Part shown: positions 34,955-43,630 of the stretch, piece by piece
Position numbering within the stretch: position 1 is the first letter of the stretch
Layout of the letters: each line of letters opens with the position of its first letter
Assembly: GCA_019187665.1 (NCBI GenBank)
Contig: JABARH010000013.1
Location: forward strand, 1 to 64,000
Length of the DNA: 64,000 bases
DNA from: Anaerolineales bacterium
Lineage (GTDB): Bacteria > Chloroflexota > Anaerolineae > Anaerolineales > Villigracilaceae
Reading direction: 5' to 3'
The notes under the pieces: model-generated
What the model saw: only the letters and a program-made list of their open reading frames with translations
What the model was told of the DNA's origin: nothing
Databases searched by the model: none
Program-made: the position numbers and the translations under genes

Positions 34955-35505
34955 AACGCTTGCCCCTCTCACTGACGATTCTGATGCTCGTCTCGCTGGC
35001 GTGCGGCATCGCCGCGCCGACCCCATCGCTGGATATTCATGCCGTGGAAAGCATCGCCGCAGGGACATTGACCTCCCTCGCGCCGACACAAGCCCCGCCG
35101 ACGCTGATCGCGGTGAACACGATCGCCGTCCTGCCGAGCGCGAGCGCTGTCCCGACGCAAACACCCTTTCCGCCTCTCCCGCCGTCCAGTAGCCCGACGC
35201 GGATTCAGTTCGCGCAAGGCGCCGTCTCCGCCACCGTCCACGGGACGGTGGCGTTCCCGAATCGCCCGCAATATGTTTTGTACGCTTTCAAAGGTCAGCG
35301 CATGACGGTTGAAATTTCGTCGCCGGGGGATGCCGCAAATTTTTCGATCCTCGGCGTGAGCGATGGGTATCCGTTAAAACGATTCGAGAACGAGGACCGC
35401 ATTTGGAAGGGCGACTTGATCGCCACGCAGGATTATGTGATTCAAGTGGCTGTGACGGAGGGCAGCGCAGCCTACTCGCTGACCGTGACCATCGTCGGGC
35501 AATGA
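34951..35505 (+). CDS. Lipoprotein with pre-peptidase C-terminal-like domain
   Basis: This 184-residue protein has a signal peptide, MKRLPLSLTILMLVSLAC, with lipobox Cys18. A Thr/Pro/Ala-rich linker follows to about residue 80. The last ~100 residues resemble a PPC-type beta domain (AVSATVHGTVAFPNRPQYVL and TQDYVIQVAVTEGSAAYSL). AAGGAG precedes the ATG, and the start overlaps the nuclease stop (ATGA). It is probably anchored on the outer face of the cytoplasmic membrane; its role is unknown. Confidence 0.8.
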   Translation: MKRLPLSLTILMLVSLACGIAAPTPSLDIHAVESIAAGTLTSLAPTQAPPTLIAVNTIAVLPSASAVPTQTPFPPLPPSSSPTRIQFAQGAVSATVHGTVAFPNRPQYVLYAFKGQRMTVEISSPGDAANFSILGVSDGYPLKRFENEDRIWKGDLIATQDYVIQVAVTEGSAAYSLTVTIVGQ

Positions 35506-35550
35506 GTCGCGTGTGATACACTTGCGCCGATTTCATTTCAGGAGCGATTC

Positions 35551-36267
35551 ATGGCAGATAAAAAATCGGAGAGCGGCGAATACTGGAACCGTCATGTGGT
35601 TTCGTGGGAAGCCAGCACATATTACACCGACAAGGACATGCCGAAGCCGAATGCGTGGGATCGCTTCTCCACGTATTTCCGCGGCGCGTCGCTGTATGAC
35701 CGCATGACGCTCGCCCTCGAAATGCTCCAGCCGTATCTTAAAGGATTAACCGTGCTGGATGTGGGGTGCGCTTCTGGACGCTTTGCCAACCAATTGCTCG
35801 AAGCGGGCGCGGCGCGCGTGATCGGCGTGGATATTTCGGAGGACATCATCCGCATCGCCAATGAGCGGCGGCTTGCCGGTCCGCACAAGGAACGCCTGGA
35901 ATTTTTTGCCGCCGACCTTGCCAAGCCTGCCAGCCTCCCAAAGGTGGACCTCGTCACCAGCCTGGGCGTGATCGAATATTTTGACCGCGACGACATGCAG
36001 GTTTTCCTGGGCAATACGAAGGCAGACTATTTTTTCCACGATTTTCCAGATGTGGCGCGCACAACCAACTGGCTCTTGTGGTGGATGCGCCAGGTTTATA
36101 TCCGCGTTAACCAATGCCCCGGCGTGTATTTATACAAGCGCGATGAATTTAGCGAATTGGTGAAGCAGGCCGGCTTCGCGGGCGAGGTCTGGTATGAACG
36201 CCGCTCGATCTTCCATTACGCCTCCAATTTACCGCGCAACCCGGCGCAATTCCCGCCGCGCGGGTAG
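35551..36267 (+). CDS. Class I SAM-dependent methyltransferase
   Basis: This 238-residue protein has an AdoMet-binding motif I, LTVLDVGCASGRFANQLLEA, followed by an acidic motif in RVIGVDISEDIIRIA. An AGGAG site at about 35540 sets the start. The substrate is unknown; small cytoplasmic methyltransferases of this type often act on sugars or lipids. It converges with the GT-C-like gene 15 nt downstream. Confidence 0.88.
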   Translation: MADKKSESGEYWNRHVVSWEASTYYTDKDMPKPNAWDRFSTYFRGASLYDRMTLALEMLQPYLKGLTVLDVGCASGRFANQLLEAGAARVIGVDISEDIIRIANERRLAGPHKERLEFFAADLAKPASLPKVDLVTSLGVIEYFDRDDMQVFLGNTKADYFFHDFPDVARTTNWLLWWMRQVYIRVNQCPGVYLYKRDEFSELVKQAGFAGEVWYERRSIFHYASNLPRNPAQFPPRG

Positions 36268-36282
36268 GCCGTTCGCGGCCGC

Positions 36283-38469
36283 TCATGCGCGTCCGTTGTT
36301 TTCGGGCGCGTGCGGTCCCCGGTCTGCCGCGCGGATTCCAAGCGCGGCCGCCAGGAAGAGAACGGCAAACCAGAATAGATAATCCTGTTCGTTCTTCCAA
36401 TAATAGGCGCGCGCGATGCTCATCAGGGCGATGAGGTCCACGCTGAGCATGAAAGCGATGAACACATGCGCCTGCCCGCGCGCGGAAAGATGGACGCGCC
36501 CGCCCAGCACGCGCAGAAATTCCCACCAGCCCGCGCACAACAACAGCGCGGTTGGGACGGCGGCCGGAAAGGCGTAACGCGCCCAGGGGAGAACGCCATA
36601 GGATTTCACCACTTCGATCCCGCCGCGCGCCAGCGTCAACCCCCAAACGGAAACCAGACTCATTCCCAGGAAGAACAATATCGCCCGCGGCAGTTGATTG
36701 AATTTGCGCGCGGCCAGAAAGAACGCGGCGATCAACGCCAGGAAGGTAACCCAGCGCAGCGACTCATATGAGCGCGGCGCGCCCAACAGGTCCACGCGGT
36801 TGGCCGCAGGCCGGCCCCAAAAGGTCTCGAACAGACTGTTTATCATGCCTGCATAATATTGCCGCGTGCCGCTCCAATCCTGGATGGATGCGACAAACAC
36901 AGATGGTTCGCCAGCCGTGAAGATGCGTCCCAGAACATTCTCGCCGATGGGCGTCAGGCGGACCGCGGTTGATTCGCCGGATGGATTCCGAATGAGATTG
37001 GCAAACGATTTCCCATTCCACGCGCCCGCCTGGGCGGAGCTGGAATCGAATTCTGGCGCGCCGTTGTGTTTGCCCGCAGCCATGACGAGGCCGTCGTAAT
37101 AGACGACAGCCTCACCCGCTTCGCCGTCCGCGGGAAACGGGGCCAATTCGACCCATCCGCTTTCCGCCTCGAGCGGGATCGTGAACGTGACGCTGTAGAA
37201 GGCGGGCGCGTTGCCAGGTGTGGCCCTCTGCCGCGGGCTGACGAACCACGGTTCGGACTGCGCCGCAGCGGTCTCCTGCAGGGTGGTTTTGATCTCCCCC
37301 ATGCAGGTGGCGCAGGTTTGGCTGCCCAAAAGTTCGCGGCTGGCACGATCGAGATCATCGAACAATGTGACCAACGAAGGCGCGCCGCTCGAACTATGCA
37401 GGGTGACGCGCAGGGTGGGCAGTTGAATTTCCAGCGGGCGGTCGGACCAGATCCACGCGCCGAGTGTGACCGTCTTGCCGCGCAGGCTGGTGAGATACGA
37501 AACGGGAACGAACTGTCCGATCTCCGAAGAGCCGCCCGAGTGAGCGCGGACCTGGAAGGCATATTCGCCCAGCGAGTCTGCGGAGGTTGCGGCGCGAATG
37601 TTTCCCGCTCCGGAAGTGGCGCGATACCACAGCGCGGGATCGTCGCGCCGCAGGAGGATGAACAGCGAGGCGGCCGCCCCCAGCGCGCAGGCCGCCCAGG
37701 CGGCCCAACGCCACCGTCCGCGCAGGAACGAGAAAAGCAAAACGAGGGGGGTCAGCAAGAGCGCAGGCCAGGCGGTGTTCTTTGTTCCGTAGCAAAGCGC
37801 CGCGCCCAACAGGACGAAAAGGATCCCCCGCCACGACGGTCCGTGTTTTAAGATCCACACACCCGCCCAGGTGAAGATCGAAAAGGCCAGCGCCGCGCCC
37901 ACATCGTCGTTGACGGCGGTCATTGTGTCGGCAAAGCCTGGCAGGAGCGCGAGGAACAACACCGTCATCCATTGCACCGGATGCCTCTTTGGAAGAAGTT
38001 CATCCAGCGTCTTCCATGCCGCCCATAGCGTGAGCAGGAACATACCGAGGGAAACGAGGCGCAGGATACGAACCTGAATGGCAAAGTCCACGCTTCCCAA
38101 CACGCGCAAGGGAATCGAAGCGACCAGATAATACAAAGGCGCCGAGGAGGTCTGCGGGGCGTAGGGAATCTCGATGGGCGCTCCGCTCTTCAGGTCTGGT
38201 TGGAATCCCACCAGGTCATACCAGCCATGTCGAATCAGCGACGCGGCCAGCTTGCGCCGCATCGGTTCGTTGACTTCGCCCTTTTGCGGCCAGTGATCGA
38301 AATGCGCCACCTGCCAGGCAAATTCGAAATGCCCCGGCTCATCGTAATGCCGCCACGGCGGGATGAGAAAAACATAGCAGAGCCCCTGGAGCAGCCCGAT
38401 GATCAACAGCAGGAACAGCGTGTTGTGGAGGAGAGCGCGGGAAAACAAGGCGGCGAAACGCCTGAACAT
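36283..38469 (-). CDS. GT-C/DUF2142-like membrane protein, putative glycosyltransferase
   Basis: This 728-residue integral membrane protein has about ten or more helices. The first extracytoplasmic loop carries IPPWRHYDEPGHFEFAWQV, whose Asp-Glu pair matches the catalytic DE/DD motif of GT-C transferases that use polyprenyl-linked sugars. A soluble domain of about 250 residues with CATCMGEIKT interrupts the helices in the second half. It lies beside a polysaccharide locus but on the opposite strand. Acceptor and sugar are unknown. Confidence 0.75.
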   Translation of the reverse strand: MFRRFAALFSRALLHNTLFLLLIIGLLQGLCYVFLIPPWRHYDEPGHFEFAWQVAHFDHWPQKGEVNEPMRRKLAASLIRHGWYDLVGFQPDLKSGAPIEIPYAPQTSSAPLYYLVASIPLRVLGSVDFAIQVRILRLVSLGMFLLTLWAAWKTLDELLPKRHPVQWMTVLFLALLPGFADTMTAVNDDVGAALAFSIFTWAGVWILKHGPSWRGILFVLLGAALCYGTKNTAWPALLLTPLVLLFSFLRGRWRWAAWAACALGAAASLFILLRRDDPALWYRATSGAGNIRAATSADSLGEYAFQVRAHSGGSSEIGQFVPVSYLTSLRGKTVTLGAWIWSDRPLEIQLPTLRVTLHSSSGAPSLVTLFDDLDRASRELLGSQTCATCMGEIKTTLQETAAAQSEPWFVSPRQRATPGNAPAFYSVTFTIPLEAESGWVELAPFPADGEAGEAVVYYDGLVMAAGKHNGAPEFDSSSAQAGAWNGKSFANLIRNPSGESTAVRLTPIGENVLGRIFTAGEPSVFVASIQDWSGTRQYYAGMINSLFETFWGRPAANRVDLLGAPRSYESLRWVTFLALIAAFFLAARKFNQLPRAILFFLGMSLVSVWGLTLARGGIEVVKSYGVLPWARYAFPAAVPTALLLCAGWWEFLRVLGGRVHLSARGQAHVFIAFMLSVDLIALMSIARAYYWKNEQDYLFWFAVLFLAAALGIRAADRGPHAPENNGRA

Positions 38470-38513
38470 GGGGATGCTCCTTAGCGATTATAATAACCCG
38501 GCTAATATACCAT

Positions 38514-38653
38514 ACCGACAGAACGTACGCATAATTGGCGTTCTCCCCTGGCGCCGCCCGCGATTTGCCAGGCAAATCAGGCAGGCGTAACGCCAGCCGG
38601 CGCGTTAGACCTTCGGCGCGCCCTACGCAAAGTTTTGCGTACGTCCTGACCGA
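38514..38653 (+). mobile_element. Small inverted-repeat element, copy B (130 bp) with 5-bp target-site duplication
   Basis: The element runs 38519-38648 with ends CAGAACGTACGCATAA and TTTTGCGTACGTCCTG; 14 of 16 terminal positions are complementary. Identical ACCGA flanks lie at 38514-38518 and 38649-38653. Relative to copy A it carries about 47 extra internal bases. It ends 25 nt before the sulfotransferase ATG and so forms its leader. Confidence 0.8.
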
Positions 38654-38673
38654 GTCTTCATCGAAAGAACCCC

Positions 38674-39372
38674 ATGGCATCGTTCGTAAAAGACCTGTTC
38701 GTTCTCCTGAAAGAAGAAACGCGCATTCTGATCGGCCGCCATGAAATCTCGGCGGGGTTGTTTCGGCTCAAACAGCCGGGGATCACCACTACGCAAACGA
38801 CGGAGATTGTGATCGAAGGGGCACCCTCTTCGGGCAATTCGTTTGCGCTGGTCGCGTTCGAGGCGGCCCAGAAAAAGAAAGTGCGAATCGCCCACCATCA
38901 GCACCTCCCGTTTCAAGTGACCCGCGCCGCCCGCTATCACATTCCCTGTATTGTGATCATCCGCCCCCCGTTGGACGCGGTCGTTTCGCGGGTGGCCCGC
39001 TATGGATTTTATCAACCGCAGACCCGGCAGGCGGAGTTGTGGGCCGGGTACGCCCTGCGGCATTGGAATATGTTCCATGAACAGATCCTGGACTGCCGCC
39101 CTAAATTTTTGGTTTGCGAATTTCGCGAATTGATCAGCGATTACCCAGCCGTCATCGAACGGACAAATTCAAAATTCAATGCCAGATTTGACGTTCCCAC
39201 CGCCGAACTCTGCGCACAATCCCTGTCTGCGCTGGCAGAAGGCCTCAGACCCGACAAGGAACGCGACGTTCGAAAGAATAAATTCAAGGAATGGATGCGG
39301 CAGGAACAAATATTTGCACAGAGGCTGGAGCGCGCGCAGAAACTGTACGAGGTCGTACGGGCATCCGCATGA
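38674..39372 (+). CDS. Sulfotransferase-family protein
   Basis: This 232-residue P-loop protein has a 5'-phosphosulfate loop, VIEGAPSSGNSFALVAFEA, and the 3'-phosphate motif IIRPPLDAVVSRVARYGF, as in PAPS-dependent sulfotransferases. Its place at the head of a polysaccharide operon suggests that a surface glycan or glycolipid is sulfated. That is inference from context. It overlaps the flippase gene by 4 nt (ATGA). Confidence 0.82.
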   Translation: MASFVKDLFVLLKEETRILIGRHEISAGLFRLKQPGITTTQTTEIVIEGAPSSGNSFALVAFEAAQKKKVRIAHHQHLPFQVTRAARYHIPCIVIIRPPLDAVVSRVARYGFYQPQTRQAELWAGYALRHWNMFHEQILDCRPKFLVCEFRELISDYPAVIERTNSKFNARFDVPTAELCAQSLSALAEGLRPDKERDVRKNKFKEWMRQEQIFAQRLERAQKLYEVVRASA

Positions 39373-40649
39373 CCGAACCTCCTCCGCGCATCTCCCCTGC
39401 CGCTTCGGGCCTGCGCCGATATTGGGCATGGGCGCAAAAAGGCGGCTGGGCGGTGATGGACCAGGCGCTCTTTGCCGGCTCCAACTTCATCGTCGGGTTG
39501 TTGCTGGCGCGCTGGCTGGCGCCCGCGGCCTACGGCGCATTTTCCACTGCCTATACGGTGTTCCTGCTTTTCGGAACGCTGCACAACGCCCTGTGGATAG
39601 ACCCGATGACCGTCTACGGTTCCGGCCGATTCCGCGCAGGATATATCCACTATCAACGCATCCTGCTGAAAGAGCATTGGCGGTTCGGCGCGGCGGCCTT
39701 TGGATTGCTCCTCATGGCCGGAATCGGATTCATCTCCTTAGACCAGGACTCACTCGGCTGGAGTTTCCTCGGCCTCGCGGCGGCCTCTCCGTTGATCCTT
39801 TTCCTGTGGCTGGCCCGCCGCAGCGCATACGTGGCGCTGGAGCCGCGTCTCGCCACTGCCGGGGGCGCGCTCTACCTGGTCCTCTATTTCGGGCTTGCAT
39901 CCGCGCTCTTTAAACTGGAATGGCTCAACGAAACCTCCGCGCTGATCGTCATGGGCGTCGCCTCTGGCATCAGCGGTCAATGGATCCTGTACCGCTCCCG
40001 CCGCCATGCTGCATCCGCCCCTATGGAAATTTCCCAAACCGAAGTGCGCGCGTTACACTGGGAATATGGAAGGTGGGCGCTCTTGACTGCGTTGTTCTCC
40101 TGGGCCCCGGCGAACCTGCTGTTCCTGCTTCTGCCTTTTTTTGAGAATCTCGAAAACATTGGCGGTCTGCGCGCCATGCTGACCGTCTTCCAGCCGCCCA
40201 TCCAGATCAACTCGGCGCTGGCGGCCTTGCTGGTCACGCTATATGCTTCCATGGAAACCCTGAATGCCAGGCGCAGACTGGCATTAACCGCGAGCGCGGC
40301 GCTCGGCGCGCTCACAGCGGCCTATGGCGCGTTGATGCTCTTCTTTGGAACAACAGTGATCTCCTTCCTCCTCGGACCGCAATACCAGGGGTACGTTGAC
40401 TCATTCAAAATCCCCCTGGCCGCGCTGGCCTTGCTGACCGCGCCCATCGGCGCGCTGACCTCCTACTTCAAGGCGCTGGAACAACCGCAGGTAGTCACAC
40501 GCGTCATGTTCCTATCTGCCATAATCGGCGCAGTCCTGTCTGTGATCGTTCTGCCGCTGTTCGGGGCCGTGGGCGCGGCCTGGGTGATGTGCGCCACCTA
40601 CGCTGCCATCACGATCAACTTTCTGTGGAGATGGATTCGCAATGCGTAA
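39369..40649 (+). CDS. Polysaccharide/lipid-linked oligosaccharide flippase (Wzx-like)
   Basis: This 426-residue protein has about 12 helices and a MATE/Wzx-like layout, starting with GGWAVMDQALFAGSNFIVGL and WLAPAAYGAFSTAYTVFLL. Such proteins move undecaprenyl-linked repeat units across the membrane. The ATG at 39369 overlaps the previous stop. The longer frame from 39291 has no family match. Confidence 0.87.
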   Translation: MTEPPPRISPAASGLRRYWAWAQKGGWAVMDQALFAGSNFIVGLLLARWLAPAAYGAFSTAYTVFLLFGTLHNALWIDPMTVYGSGRFRAGYIHYQRILLKEHWRFGAAAFGLLLMAGIGFISLDQDSLGWSFLGLAAASPLILFLWLARRSAYVALEPRLATAGGALYLVLYFGLASALFKLEWLNETSALIVMGVASGISGQWILYRSRRHAASAPMEISQTEVRALHWEYGRWALLTALFSWAPANLLFLLLPFFENLENIGGLRAMLTVFQPPIQINSALAALLVTLYASMETLNARRRLALTASAALGALTAAYGALMLFFGTTVISFLLGPQYQGYVDSFKIPLAALALLTAPIGALTSYFKALEQPQVVTRVMFLSAIIGAVLSVIVLPLFGAVGAAWVMCATYAAITINFLWRWIRNA

Positions 40650-41199
40650 TTCGATCGCACACCGGGCAATTCGGTCTTTGGCATTGATCCTCTACTACGG
40701 CTTCGCGCAATACCTCCCCACATCTCCGCTGCCAGGCTGGCGCGCCGCCTATTGGCTGCGGCGCGGGCTGGTCCGTTTCATTTTCCGCTCCTGTGGACGG
40801 GATGTCATCATCAAAACGCGCGCCTACTTTGGCACCGGCGAAAATCTCATCATCGGAGACCGCTCACAGTTGGGTGTTAATTGCAAAGTGGAAAGCGATC
40901 TCATCCTCGGCGCCGACGTGGTCATGGGCCCCGACGTGGTCATCATGTCCTCCTCGCATTCATTCGAGCGCCTCGACCTGCCGATCAACCGGCAAAACCA
41001 TCCGCCCCGCCGCCCGGTGACGATCGGAAACGATGTGTGGATCGGCACACGCGTCATCCTCCTGCCCGGAGTCCAAATCGGCGACCAGGCCATCATCGGT
41101 GCGGGCGCGGTGGTGACCAAAAATATCCCACCGCGCGCCATCGCGGCGGGAAACCCGGCGCGGGTCATCCGCCAGCGCGGCGGGCGCCTGTCCACATGA
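40642..41199 (+). CDS. Hexapeptide-repeat O-acyltransferase
   Basis: This 185-residue left-handed beta-helix protein has repeating hexads (LIIGDRSQLGVNCKVESDLI, VTIGNDVWIGTRVILLPGVQ) and a C-terminal GAGAVVTKNIPPRAIAAGNP loop. This is typical of WcaF/maltose-acetyltransferase relatives that acylate sugars. It probably O-acetylates the polysaccharide. It overlaps the neighbouring genes by 8 nt and 4 nt. Confidence 0.92.
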   Translation: MRNSIAHRAIRSLALILYYGFAQYLPTSPLPGWRAAYWLRRGLVRFIFRSCGRDVIIKTRAYFGTGENLIIGDRSQLGVNCKVESDLILGADVVMGPDVVIMSSSHSFERLDLPINRQNHPPRRPVTIGNDVWIGTRVILLPGVQIGDQAIIGAGAVVTKNIPPRAIAAGNPARVIRQRGGRLST

Positions 41200-42485
41200 A
41201 CGCGCCAACTCGAACCGGCTTGTTCCACAAAATTGCAGACGCGCTGGAACCCGCCGGCATCGCCGTCTTGAGCGGCCATCGCAACGACGCCGCCGATCCT
41301 CCCTCCGACATGGATGTGATCGGCACGCCGGCAGCCTTTCAAAAAATAAAAACGCTCATCCGCGCCGGAGAAGTACGTGCGGTGCAACTCCTCCAGCATG
41401 AGACAACCTCCTTTTATTGGGTCTTTCATCAAGACCAGGAACGCGGCCGCCCGGTTTTCCTCCCGTTCGATTTTTCCTTCGATTATCGCCGCCACGGAAA
41501 AATTTTTTATCGCGCCGCCGACCTTCTGCCCCATCGCCTCACCCGCGCGCGTCCGCCGGTTTTACCGCCCGCGCTCGAGTTCGGCTATTACCTCGTCAAA
41601 AAAATCGGCAAGGCAAATTTGGAAGCGCGCCACGCGGAGATTCTCTCCGATCTCTACCGGCAAGACCCGCAGGGCTGCCAGCGCGAACTCGCCCGCTTCT
41701 TCCCCGAAGCGGAACAACGCGCCCTCGCGCAGGCCGCGCAGGACGCGGACTGGTCCGCCATCCAAACTCAATTGCCGAATCTGCAACGCGTCATGCGTCC
41801 CGCCTCTCGGACGGCTGGCGATCTCTTTCCCGAATTGCTCCGCCGCCTCAAACGCGTTGTGCAGCCCAGCGGGTTAATCGTTGCCCTGCTCGGCCCGGAC
41901 GGAAGCGGAAAAAGCTCGCTGGCCGAACAAATCACGCGCGATTTACATCCGGCGTTTCGCCATACCCAGATCGTCCACCTGCGTCCCTCGTTGCGCGCGC
42001 AGACTCCGGTTGGGCCGGTCGCCAACCCGCACGGCCTGCCGCCGCGCAGTTTTCCGTTCTCGCTCCTTAAATTGGCCTACTGGTGGAGCGAAACCCTGGT
42101 TGGCTGGCTGGCAAAGATTCACCCGGCCAAAATTCGTTCCACGTTCATCGTCTTCGACCGTTTTTACCATGACTTGATCGCCGATCCCAAGCGCTATCGT
42201 TTTGCAGGGCCGCTGCGGCTGGCGCGCTGGGTCGGATGGTTGATCCCCCGCCCCGACCTCTTCCTCCTGCTCGATCTTCCCGCCGAAACCGCGCGCGCGC
42301 GCAAGCCGGAGATTCCCCTCGAGGAAGCGCGGCGACTGCGGAAAAATTACCTGAATCTGGCAAAACGCCTCCCCAACGCGCACGTGCTGGACGCCAGCCG
42401 CCCGCTCGAAGAGGTGGCCGCGGCGGCCGAAGGCGTCATTTTAAACCATCTCGCGCAGCGCCTGCAGAAGCGCCTCGGCCTATGA
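41196..42485 (+). CDS. Two-domain protein with C-terminal thymidylate-kinase-like P-loop
   Basis: Of 429 residues, the C-terminal half has a Walker A motif, ALLGPDGSGKSSLAEQI, near residue 230. It also has a DRFYHD motif and a lid-like ARARKPEIPLEEARRLRKNY, as in dTMP-kinase-fold enzymes. The N-terminal ~200 residues hold a GHRNDAADPPSDMDVIGTP segment that resembles a minimal nucleotidyltransferase or sugar-kinase motif, but the family is not recognised. Similar proteins occur in capsule loci, where substrates are unknown. Confidence 0.7.
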   Translation: MNAPTRTGLFHKIADALEPAGIAVLSGHRNDAADPPSDMDVIGTPAAFQKIKTLIRAGEVRAVQLLQHETTSFYWVFHQDQERGRPVFLPFDFSFDYRRHGKIFYRAADLLPHRLTRARPPVLPPALEFGYYLVKKIGKANLEARHAEILSDLYRQDPQGCQRELARFFPEAEQRALAQAAQDADWSAIQTQLPNLQRVMRPASRTAGDLFPELLRRLKRVVQPSGLIVALLGPDGSGKSSLAEQITRDLHPAFRHTQIVHLRPSLRAQTPVGPVANPHGLPPRSFPFSLLKLAYWWSETLVGWLAKIHPAKIRSTFIVFDRFYHDLIADPKRYRFAGPLRLARWVGWLIPRPDLFLLLDLPAETARARKPEIPLEEARRLRKNYLNLAKRLPNAHVLDASRPLEEVAAAAEGVILNHLAQRLQKRLGL

Positions 42486-43630
42486 ACGAATCGGAGCGCG
42501 CCTATTTAAACGCCGCGCTTGGCATGGCTGTTCTCCCGCGTTCGCCGCGCGCGAATTTTCGTTCGCTGACCCTGCCAGACGGGCGCGCGTACCTGCTCCC
42601 CGTCGGCGCGCGGCGGGCGTTTGCGAACGCGCTGACCCTCTATCAGACTCATCGAGTCACGACGCGCCTCATCCATTCACTGATGTCGGCAGGCGCGCGG
42701 CTGGGATGGTCGCAGCGTTTGCTGCCCGTTGAAGACCTCGGCGGCGCGGACGCGTGGAACGATTTTTTTGCAGGACTCTTTCAACGCGGCAAAACCGAAC
42801 TGGCTATTTCATTGGGGACGCCCGGCCCACAGCGCAAACCGGTGATCCAGATTCTTTCGAGCGGCGGCGACACGCTGGGATATGCCAAAGTTGGCTGGAA
42901 CGAGATCACCGCGCGCCTCGTGCAGCGGGAGGCGGACGCGCTCGAAACAGTAACGGCATGCGCAAAGACATTTGCCGCGCCGCATGTTATTTTCGCCGGG
43001 CAATGGCGGAAAACATACCTGTGCGTGCAATCCGCCCCCGCCACGCGCGCATACCCCGCCGCCACGCAGTTGAACCGCGACTTTGTGCGGGCAGTCAGCG
43101 CCCTGTCCCTCCTCGATCGCCACGCGCCGAGGCTGGAAGAGACCCGTGTATGGAAAAGCCTTGAAGCGCGCCTCGAACGATCACAGGCTGATGAACCCCG
43201 CCTGCTCCTCCAGCAGGCCGAGCGCGTGATCCAAAAAAGGCGGTTCGGAAACACACTTCCCGTTCACTTCGCGCATGGAGACTTCACCCCCTGGAACGCG
43301 GCGCGCCTGCGCTCCGGCCTGTATTTGTACGATTGGGAATCCTTTGCCCCCGACCGTCCCGCCGGATACGACCTGTTCCATTTTCTGATCCGGGTTCACA
43401 GCCTGGTGAAAAAATCATCGCCGCCGAAAATGCTCTCCGCCATCCTCAACGCCATGCAACGCGAACCGGCCGCGCAATATTGGAAAAACCTGGACTTGCA
43501 ATTCGAGCCGGAATTCTTATTGCTCTATCTGGTCGAACGGCTGGTCTCTCCGCCGCAGGAAAGCGACGCTCCCGACGAACTGCGCCTCTCGCTGCGCCTG
43601 CTCGAACTCTGCCTGGCAGGCATGCAATGA
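42482..43630 (+). CDS. APH/choline-kinase-like phosphotransferase
   Basis: This 382-residue protein has the kinase Brenner-type motif VHFAHGDFTPWNAAR near residue 262 and the metal-binding Asp in LYLYDWESFAPDRPAG. The N-terminal lobe is weakly conserved. It is probably a small-molecule kinase acting on a sugar or alcohol destined for the polysaccharide. It directly follows another kinase-like gene, with overlapping start and stop codons. Confidence 0.72.
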   Translation: MNESERAYLNAALGMAVLPRSPRANFRSLTLPDGRAYLLPVGARRAFANALTLYQTHRVTTRLIHSLMSAGARLGWSQRLLPVEDLGGADAWNDFFAGLFQRGKTELAISLGTPGPQRKPVIQILSSGGDTLGYAKVGWNEITARLVQREADALETVTACAKTFAAPHVIFAGQWRKTYLCVQSAPATRAYPAATQLNRDFVRAVSALSLLDRHAPRLEETRVWKSLEARLERSQADEPRLLLQQAERVIQKRRFGNTLPVHFAHGDFTPWNAARLRSGLYLYDWESFAPDRPAGYDLFHFLIRVHSLVKKSSPPKMLSAILNAMQREPAAQYWKNLDLQFEPEFLLLYLVERLVSPPQESDAPDELRLSLRLLELCLAGMQ

